5,039 bases of DNA from Bacteroidota bacterium. Its GTDB lineage: Bacteria; Bacteroidota; Bacteroidia; NS11-12g; UBA955. The position numbers and the translations under genes were made by a program. Where the stretch lies: assembly GCA_005788145.1 (NCBI GenBank), contig SXYY01000062.1, positions 1 through 5,039 on the forward strand, in the 5' to 3' direction. The stretch's first letter is position 1. Each line of letters starts with the position of its first letter. The notes under the pieces were generated by a model. It searched no databases. It was not told where the DNA came from and saw only the letters and a program-made list of their open reading frames with translations. Positions 1 through 5,039 of the stretch are shown piece after piece.

Positions 1-1587
1 GATCGATGGCAGCGACACTGTGGAATCCAAAAAATCCAGCCCAAGGGCGTGTATTCTCCACTGCATTGCACTTGGCAACAACATCGCATTCAACATCAAC
101 GACTCCCCCTTTCCGATCACCAAGGCCGATGCATCCGCGGGCAACTGTTTGCCCACCCATTCCAATGCCTGATAGTTCGTCTGATGCCAATAATCAATCT
201 GCATGGGGTATCGCTGTATCAACTGTTTTCCCAACCCATTGAAATACGTCTGCCCACTTTCATAGCCCAAATCGGTGCGATTCATTTGGGTATAGGTTGC
301 ATTTTGCAGATACACAAACGGATCCGGCACCACAAAAAATACACCCTGGATTAAACTTATGCCCGTTAAAAACGTCAGGGCCTTCCGTTTGAGCGATGAA
401 TGCAATGCCCAGAACCACAGCGTGACCCAGCCTCGGGCCGACAATACCACCACCGGCAACAGTAAAAACAGGGAATGTCGCCAAGCATCATACATCACCG
501 GCTTTTTCACCATCACGAAACCCAAGTATAAGAGCAGAAGGCACAGCAAGAAATTCACTGTATTAAAAGCAAACCTTCGTTTGCCACCCATTGATTCCAT
601 CATCAACAGGGTTCCACCCCACAGCAGAGGGACCAAAATCAACCCACTGAGTGTAGTGATCATCCAACCCAACAGGTACCATCGTGAAGGCTCCATCGAC
701 CCAAAAAACAACGCCCCATGCGGCCATGGATTTTCAAACACAAAGCCCAACACCTGCTTCAAGCCTTCAAAGCCCGTAAACCACACATAGGGATAACTGC
801 CAATATAGCCCACCGCAAATGCCAGAGCACCCCAGAGTAACCAACGACTGAGTGTCCACAAATTCTCCGATGAATGTTTCACCGCCTTCGCCACCGGCCA
901 CACCATCGCCAAGCCCAAAACAAACACCCCACCCATGCGAATCGTGGTCGCCACACCCAACAACCCCATCACCCCAAACCAGCCCCAATCCCACCGCTTC
1001 ATCCCCCTGCTCCACACCCGATCCAATCCATCCACCACCAATAGCACCAACACAAAAAACAAAGCATCCTTGGTATTGTAATGCGCCTCGGCAAACATCC
1101 TCGGCCACAACGCCACCATCAATACCGGCAACATCGCCCCCAGCCGCAATCGCGACAACGAACCCATACCACCTTCCTTCTCCACCATCCCCCAACCAAT
1201 CATCCCCCAGCCATTGCTGCGCAGACCCATCAAATACAACCGCCACAACCCAAACACAAAAAAGCCCCACAACAAGGCCCTTCGCAACAGCAACTTTACC
1301 CGCAATGGCTCGGTGAAAACCACCTGCTCCGCGAGGTAGCTGATACTCTCCCAGGCCGGACCAAAGAACTTATGTTGCTCTACCTTATCAAACCCAACCC
1401 TGCCGCTCAGGAAACGATTGTTCTCCATCCCAATCGTGCGCTGCGTCATCTCATCCAAATGCACCCCAAAATCGTCGAGGGTGAAAAATCCCCAAACCGC
1501 ATATAACAGAAAGAACCAGACCCATGGTCCAGTTCTTTCCAAAATGCTATTTTTCCAGCGCTTGATCACGCCGTAAATATACTTCAA
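1..1587 (-). CDS. GT-C fold, PMT/ArnT-like membrane glycosyltransferase (3'-partial)
   Basis: This is probably a polytopic inner-membrane glycosyltransferase using a polyprenyl-phosphate-linked sugar; donor and acceptor are unknown. The minus frame is open for 529 codons to base 1 with no stop, so the C-terminus is missing. Seen in the translation: a basic N-terminus (KRWK, 9-12); a first membrane segment at about 21-38; then HLDEM with D45 and E46, where GT-C enzymes carry their catalytic acidic pair; FAEAHYNTKD at 165-174 next to a membrane segment; YDAWRHSLFLLLP at 366-378; roughly ten hydrophobic segments ending near 420; and a soluble tail containing IDYWHQTNYQALEW (464-477). The HYNTKD, YDxWRH and DYW-xx-xxY-ALEW blocks resemble bacterial GT39-type proteins I recall. 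The TTG start at 1587 is chosen because the first in-frame ATG (codon 47) lies after the DE motif and would remove the first membrane segment; GTG at 1569 is the alternative. The gcvP stop lies one base upstream, suggesting co-transcription. Codons are strikingly rich in TTG, GTG, GGG and ATG. The reading frame is firm; the family is a motif-based inference. Confidence 0.8.
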   Translation of the reverse strand, partial: MKYIYGVIKRWKNSILERTGPWVWFFLLYAVWGFFTLDDFGVHLDEMTQRTIGMENNRFLSGRVGFDKVEQHKFFGPAWESISYLAEQVVFTEPLRVKLLLRRALLWGFFVFGLWRLYLMGLRSNGWGMIGWGMVEKEGGMGSLSRLRLGAMLPVLMVALWPRMFAEAHYNTKDALFFVLVLLVVDGLDRVWSRGMKRWDWGWFGVMGLLGVATTIRMGGVFVLGLAMVWPVAKAVKHSSENLWTLSRWLLWGALAFAVGYIGSYPYVWFTGFEGLKQVLGFVFENPWPHGALFFGSMEPSRWYLLGWMITTLSGLILVPLLWGGTLLMMESMGGKRRFAFNTVNFLLCLLLLYLGFVMVKKPVMYDAWRHSLFLLLPVVVLSARGWVTLWFWALHSSLKRKALTFLTGISLIQGVFFVVPDPFVYLQNATYTQMNRTDLGYESGQTYFNGLGKQLIQRYPMQIDYWHQTNYQALEWVGKQLPADASALVIGKGESLMLNAMLLPSAMQWRIHALGLDFLDSTVSLPSI

Positions 1588-1588
1588 A

Positions 1589-4471
1589 TTAATTCGATGC
1601 CGCCGCCTCAGCGTAAGCCTCCACAGGGATACAAGCGCAAATCAAATTGCGATCGCCCACCGTGCTATTCACACGAGAAACCGTTGGCCAGAACTTGCCC
1701 AAACGGATAGAATCCAACGGGAAGGCTGCCTTTTCACGAGAATACTCACGGTCCCAAGCATCAGAAATCACCGCCGTAGAAGTATGTGGCGCATGCTTCA
1801 ATACGTTGCTATCTTGTGAGTATTTGCCCTCTTCTACCTCGCGAATTTCCTCGCGGATACTCAACATCGCATCGCAGAATTTATCTAACTCTTCCTTGCT
1901 CTCACTCTCAGTGGGTTCTACCATCAAAGTACCCGCCACAGGGAAACTCAACGTAGGTGCGTGATATCCATAGTCCATCAATCGCTTGGCGATGTCTTCC
2001 GCTTCTACATGACAGGCCTTGAATTTACGGGTGTCCAAAATCATCTCGTGAGCCGCAAATCCGCTGGCACCCTTGTACAATACTGGGTACTCAGATTCCA
2101 AACGTGCCTTGATATAGTTGGCATTCAAAATCGCATACTTCGTTGCATTTGTTAAACCCGCACCGCCCATCATCTTGATGTAAGCATAGCTGATCAACAA
2201 AATACTCGCACTACCCCAAGGTGCAGCACTCACAGCATGCATCGCCTTCTCAGGACCCATATCTACCACGGCATGACCCGGCAAATAAGGCGCCAAGTGC
2301 TTGGCAACACCGATCGGACCCATACCTGGTCCACCCCCACCGTGAGGAATACAGAACGTTTTGTGCAAGTTCAAGTGACAAACATCCGCTCCAATCATAC
2401 CGGGCGATGTCAATCCAACCTGCGCATTCATGTTCGCACCATCCATATAAACCTGTCCGCCGTACTGGTGAATGATATCTGTTAATTCGGTAATCGCCGC
2501 CTCAAACACGCCGTGCGTACTTGGATAAGTCACCATCAAACAAGCCAAATTGTCTTTGTGTTGCTCGGCCTTCGCGCGGATATCCTCCACATCGATGTTT
2601 CCGTTTTCATCACACTGCGATACCACCACTTGCATACCCGCCATCACCGCTGAAGCTGGATTGGTGCCGTGTGCGCTCGATGGAATCAAAGCGATGTTTC
2701 TGTGCGATTCGCCGCGATCCTTGAAATATTCACGAATCACCATCAAACCAGCGTATTCTCCCTGGGCACCAGAATTTGGCTGCATGCTCATGGTATGGAA
2801 TCCGGTGATCTCACTCAAATCTTCGTTCAACTCCTCGATGATTTCCATATAACCCTTTGCTTGATCCATCGGGATGAATGGGTGCAAACTGTTGAATTCG
2901 GGCCAAGTCACAGGAATCATTTCTGTGGTGGCGTTCAATTTCATGGTACAGCTTCCCAAAGAAATCATGGAGTGACACAAACTCAAATCTTTGGCTTCCA
3001 ACGACTTGATATAACGCAACATCTCATGCTCTGAATGGTAACGGTTGAACACAGGGTGCAACATAAAATTGCTCTCACGCAACAACGCCGTTGGCAATTT
3101 GTGCGATAAAGAACCCTCTGGCTTAGCCGCAACACCGTCTATCGCGCGGGTGAAAATGCCCACCAATTTTTCTACATCAGCCATGGTAGTGGTTTCATCC
3201 ACTGAAATACCCACAGCATCATTTGCATACCGCAAGTTGATACCCTCTGCCAAAGCCAACGCTTGTATGGTCTCTGTACGAGGAACTTTAACCAAAATGG
3301 TATCAAAAAAATGCCCGTGTTGCAAACTGTATACGCCGTTGCCGGTCTTTACAATCGCATCGCCCAAAGAAGCCGCCAAAGCATGGATACGCTGAGCGAT
3401 TTTCTTCAACCCTTCTGGACCGTGGTATACACCAAACATTCCCGCCATGATGCTCAACAAAACCTGCGCGGTGCAGATGTTTGATGTGGCATTCTGACGT
3501 TTGATGTGCTGCTCGCGGGTTTGCAGAGCCATGCGCAACGCGCGATTTCCTTGTGCATCAACAGAAACACCGATGATACGACCTGGAATCGAACGCTTGA
3601 ACTCGTCCTTGGTGGCGAAGAATGCCGCATGCGGTCCGCCAAAACCCAATGGAACACCAAAACGCTGGGTGTTACCCACTACGCAATCAGCCCCGAAATC
3701 ACCTGGAGGGGTCAACAACGTCAACGCCATCAAATCCGATGCAAAACAAGTCTTCACATTGGCCGCCTTACAAGAAGCCACAAATGCTCTATAATCCTCA
3801 ACACTGCCATCCGCGTTGGGGTATTGAACCAAAGCCCCAAAGAAAGATGCATCAGCAGCAAATGTTTTATAATCGCCACGCACGATTTCAATGCCGATGG
3901 GCTCTGCGCGCGTAATCAGAATGTCAAGGGTTTGGGGGAATACGCTGTTGTCTACGAAAAAGCGGTGCGCCGCACTCTTTTTGTCCAACCCGAAAAACAT
4001 ATTCATCGCCTCCGCCGCCGCTGTGCCCTCATCCAATAGAGAAGCATTGGCCAGCTCCATCCCGGTAAGGTCGATCACCATGGTTTGGTAGTTCAAAAGG
4101 GCTTCCAAACGACCTTGGCTAATCTCCGCTTGATAAGGGGTATACTGTGTGTACCATCCTGGGTTTTCCATGATGTTACGCAAAATCACACCTGGGGTGT
4201 GGGTGTTGTAATAGCCCATCCCGATGTAATTCTTGTAGGTTTTGTTTTTGGCTGCTTTTTCACGCAACATCGACAAAAATTCAACTTCGCTAATCGCCGC
4301 ATCCACCTTCAATGGATTTTTCAAGCGGATGTTCTCAGGAACTACCTGATCAATCAGATCGTCCAAACTCTTGGCACCAATGGTAGCAAGCATGGCATTC
4401 AAATCACTTTGTCTTGGTCCGATGTGGCGATCGGCAAACGACTCCGAATAAAGGGCGTTGAATTGGTTCAT
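1589..4471 (-). CDS. gcvP: Glycine dehydrogenase (decarboxylating), P-protein of the glycine cleavage system
   Basis: This PLP enzyme decarboxylates glycine and passes the aminomethyl group to the lipoyl arm of H-protein (GcvH), the first step of the cytosolic glycine cleavage system that feeds CH2-THF. The 960-residue protein is complete and has the usual single-chain length, with both homologous halves. N-terminal half: RHIGPR at 15-20, NYIGMGYYNTHTP at 81-93, NPGWYTQYTPYQAEISQGR at 103-121 and ANASLLDEGTAAAEAM at 141-156. C-terminal half: SLGSCTMK at 504-511, SSAHGTNPASA at 598-608, and the PLP site HLNLHKTFCIPHGGGGPG, with the Schiff-base lysine at K704 after H703 and the glycine loop at 711-714. 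The ATG at 4471 is secure because RHIGPR starts at residue 15 and the next Met is residue 27. There is no Shine-Dalgarno sequence; a TAAATTTG element lies 7 bases upstream. gcvT, gcvH and lpd are absent from the window, as is usual where these genes are scattered. No frameshift or missing key residue is seen. Confidence 0.98.
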   Translation of the reverse strand: MNQFNALYSESFADRHIGPRQSDLNAMLATIGAKSLDDLIDQVVPENIRLKNPLKVDAAISEVEFLSMLREKAAKNKTYKNYIGMGYYNTHTPGVILRNIMENPGWYTQYTPYQAEISQGRLEALLNYQTMVIDLTGMELANASLLDEGTAAAEAMNMFFGLDKKSAAHRFFVDNSVFPQTLDILITRAEPIGIEIVRGDYKTFAADASFFGALVQYPNADGSVEDYRAFVASCKAANVKTCFASDLMALTLLTPPGDFGADCVVGNTQRFGVPLGFGGPHAAFFATKDEFKRSIPGRIIGVSVDAQGNRALRMALQTREQHIKRQNATSNICTAQVLLSIMAGMFGVYHGPEGLKKIAQRIHALAASLGDAIVKTGNGVYSLQHGHFFDTILVKVPRTETIQALALAEGINLRYANDAVGISVDETTTMADVEKLVGIFTRAIDGVAAKPEGSLSHKLPTALLRESNFMLHPVFNRYHSEHEMLRYIKSLEAKDLSLCHSMISLGSCTMKLNATTEMIPVTWPEFNSLHPFIPMDQAKGYMEIIEELNEDLSEITGFHTMSMQPNSGAQGEYAGLMVIREYFKDRGESHRNIALIPSSAHGTNPASAVMAGMQVVVSQCDENGNIDVEDIRAKAEQHKDNLACLMVTYPSTHGVFEAAITELTDIIHQYGGQVYMDGANMNAQVGLTSPGMIGADVCHLNLHKTFCIPHGGGGPGMGPIGVAKHLAPYLPGHAVVDMGPEKAMHAVSAAPWGSASILLISYAYIKMMGGAGLTNATKYAILNANYIKARLESEYPVLYKGASGFAAHEMILDTRKFKACHVEAEDIAKRLMDYGYHAPTLSFPVAGTLMVEPTESESKEELDKFCDAMLSIREEIREVEEGKYSQDSNVLKHAPHTSTAVISDAWDREYSREKAAFPLDSIRLGKFWPTVSRVNSTVGDRNLICACIPVEAYAEAAASN

Positions 4472-4478
4472 AAGTATG

Positions 4479-4486
4479 CAAATTTA
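4479..4486 (-). promoter_or_regulatory. Putative Bacteroidota -7 promoter element of gcvP
   Basis: On the minus strand this reads TAAATTTG, a perfect match to the TAnnTTTG -7 consensus used by the Bacteroidota primary sigma factor. It ends 7 bases before the gcvP ATG. If transcription starts about 4-6 bases downstream, as is usual for this element, the transcript would begin at or within a few bases of the start codon. No well-spaced -33 element (TTG/TTTG about 19-21 bases upstream) is visible; the nearest TTTTG is only 13 bases away. An A/T-rich region can produce such a match by chance. Confidence 0.45.
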
Positions 4487-4520
4487 ATGTTTCCGCACAC
4501 AAAACGATAGGGTAAAACGG

Positions 4521-4532
4521 CACCTTTCGGTG
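4521..4532. other. Small inverted repeat in the radC-gcvP gap
   Basis: CACC and GGTG flank four bases. The minus-strand transcript would fold as CACC-GAAA-GGTG, a 4-bp stem closed by a GNRA tetraloop, followed by CCGTTTTACC. That is too short a stem and too poor a T run for a convincing radC terminator. Read on the plus strand, the hairpin is followed by a T-rich stretch (4533-4549), which looks more like a terminator, but no plus-strand gene ends here. It could stabilise or trim the radC 3' end, or be chance. The remainder of the 103-base gap (4472-4574) shows only A/T-rich runs. Confidence 0.25.
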
Positions 4533-4574
4533 AATTTTTATTCTTTTTTGGCACAAGCTTGCACAAAGCAACCC

Positions 4575-5039
4575 TCATCGCGTGAGCATTCCCTCTTCGG
4601 CGTAACTGTAATGCAGATGTCCTGCGATAATTACGTGGTCGATGATGGTAATATCCAACAACTTTCCTGCCTTGATAAATTGCTCGGTTAGGCGGTCGTC
4701 TGCTTCGGAAGGACGATCATTCCCGGAAGGATGATTGTGACTCAAAACCATCGCACTGGCCCGAAGTTCCAATGCCCGTTTGAAAACCAAGCGCACATCC
4801 ACAACTGTGCCCGTCATCCCACCCACACTCACACATTCCAAACGCAAAATTCGATTGGCGCGATTCAAGTAAACCACATAAAATGACTCAACCACAGAAT
4901 CCATGAACAACGGCCGCAATACCCCCACTGCATCATGGGGATTTCTAATCTGTCTCGTACGTGCATCCTCAATTGCCCGCCTACGTCCGAGCTCCAATGC
5001 AGCAGACAAGGTTACAACACCCGCCTCACCCAAACCATC
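4575..5039 (-). CDS. radC: RadC-family JAMM/MPN+ domain protein (5'-partial)
   Basis: This RadC/UPF0758 protein belongs to a widespread family with a predicted zinc metalloprotease-like JAMM fold; its cellular role is unsettled, and the old DNA-repair assignment from E. coli has not held up. 154 residues plus the TGA stop are visible. Since the family is about 225 residues long, roughly 70 N-terminal residues lie beyond base 5039. The visible part opens with DGLGEAGVV, the end of the helix-hairpin-helix-like N-terminal domain, then SAALELGRRR. The JAMM domain follows: the conserved Glu is probably E51 (VVESFYVVYLN), and the metal motif SHNHPSGNDRPSEAD fits HxH-x7-S-x2-D exactly, with H101, H103, S111 and D114. 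The end, HLHYSYAEEGML, matches the usual RadC C-terminus. The TTG at 5033 encodes the Leu of GLGEAG and is internal, not a start. Length and the standard N-terminal remnant indicate a housekeeping RadC rather than a short plasmid or phage homologue. It lies 103 bases upstream of gcvP with no clear terminator between them. Confidence 0.95.
   Translation of the reverse strand, partial: DGLGEAGVVTLSAALELGRRRAIEDARTRQIRNPHDAVGVLRPLFMDSVVESFYVVYLNRANRILRLECVSVGGMTGTVVDVRLVFKRALELRASAMVLSHNHPSGNDRPSEADDRLTEQFIKAGKLLDITIIDHVIIAGHLHYSYAEEGMLTR

Noticed and set aside
260..484. A minus-strand open frame of 74 codons.
   Set aside because: It is a shadow inside the glycosyltransferase coding region, which covers these bases in another frame with membrane segments and the YDAWRH block.
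767..1270. A minus-strand open frame of 167 codons starting MGLFCVWVVAVVF.
   Set aside because: It is out of frame with, and lies entirely inside, the continuous 529-codon membrane-protein frame. That frame carries coherent membrane segments and family motifs, whereas this one is Gly/Val-rich without motifs.
852..1316. A plus-strand open frame of 154 codons, rich in Pro, Ser and Thr, and the overlapping frame 1081-1506.
   Set aside because: It is the antisense shadow of the glycosyltransferase gene. Its low-complexity Pro/Ser/Thr composition follows from the C-rich complement of TTG/GTG/GGG codons, and no domain is recognisable.
1..1587. The possibility that this region is non-coding or a decayed pseudogene, since it contains no complete open frame of convincing quality.
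   Set aside because: One minus-strand frame is open throughout with no stop or frameshift. It only appears incomplete because the gene runs off the window edge and seems to lack an ATG start.
4551..4566. GCACAA repeated twice with a 10-base period around a CAAGCTTG palindrome just downstream of radC.
   Set aside because: The repeat is only 6 bases, occurs twice and has no partner elsewhere in the gap. It is too short to support an operator or terminator.
4472..4574. A glycine riboswitch upstream of gcvP.
   Set aside because: The gap is only 103 bases and I see no aptamer-like conserved blocks. The likely promoter element is 7 bases from the start codon, leaving no leader.
5031..5033. TTG as the start codon of a short 152-residue RadC protein.
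   Set aside because: The TTG encodes the Leu of the conserved GLGEAG segment, and the frame continues upstream (GAT GGT) to the window edge. The gene is truncated by the window, not naturally short.

Overview
The window carries three genes, all on the minus strand. In transcription order (right to left) they are: the C-terminal two thirds of a RadC-family JAMM/MPN+ protein (4575-5039, 5' end outside the window); a complete single-chain glycine dehydrogenase, the P-protein of the glycine cleavage system (gcvP, 1589-4471, 960 aa); and most of a multi-pass membrane protein that I read as a GT-C fold, PMT/ArnT-like glycosyltransferase (1-1587, 529 codons, C-terminus outside the window). The third gene is open from 1587 to base 1 and has no stop inside the window, so it is easily missed. 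No plus-strand gene is supported.

The organism is most likely a member of the Bacteroidota. The P-protein is one ~960-residue chain rather than the split GcvPA/GcvPB pair. Neither start visible in the window (gcvP and the membrane protein) has a Shine-Dalgarno sequence. The only recognisable promoter element, TAAATTTG just upstream of gcvP, fits the Bacteroidota -7 consensus TAnnTTTG exactly. Base composition is near 50% G+C by eye. This placement is inference, and I cannot name a genus.

Layout: radC (4575-5039) is followed by a 103-base gap (4472-4574), which holds a small GAAA-loop hairpin, A/T-rich runs and the putative gcvP -7 element. gcvP follows, and its TAA stop is separated by one base from a TTG that I take as the start of the glycosyltransferase. 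gcvP and the glycosyltransferase are therefore probably co-transcribed and may be translationally coupled, although their functions (one-carbon/glycine catabolism and envelope glycosylation) have no obvious link. The other glycine cleavage genes (gcvT, gcvH, lpd) are not in the window.

I found no RNA gene, mobile element, CRISPR array or recognisable novel system. The points most worth a second look are the glycosyltransferase itself (substrate unknown, no early ATG, extreme strand asymmetry) and the promoter position, which implies a leaderless or nearly leaderless gcvP transcript.
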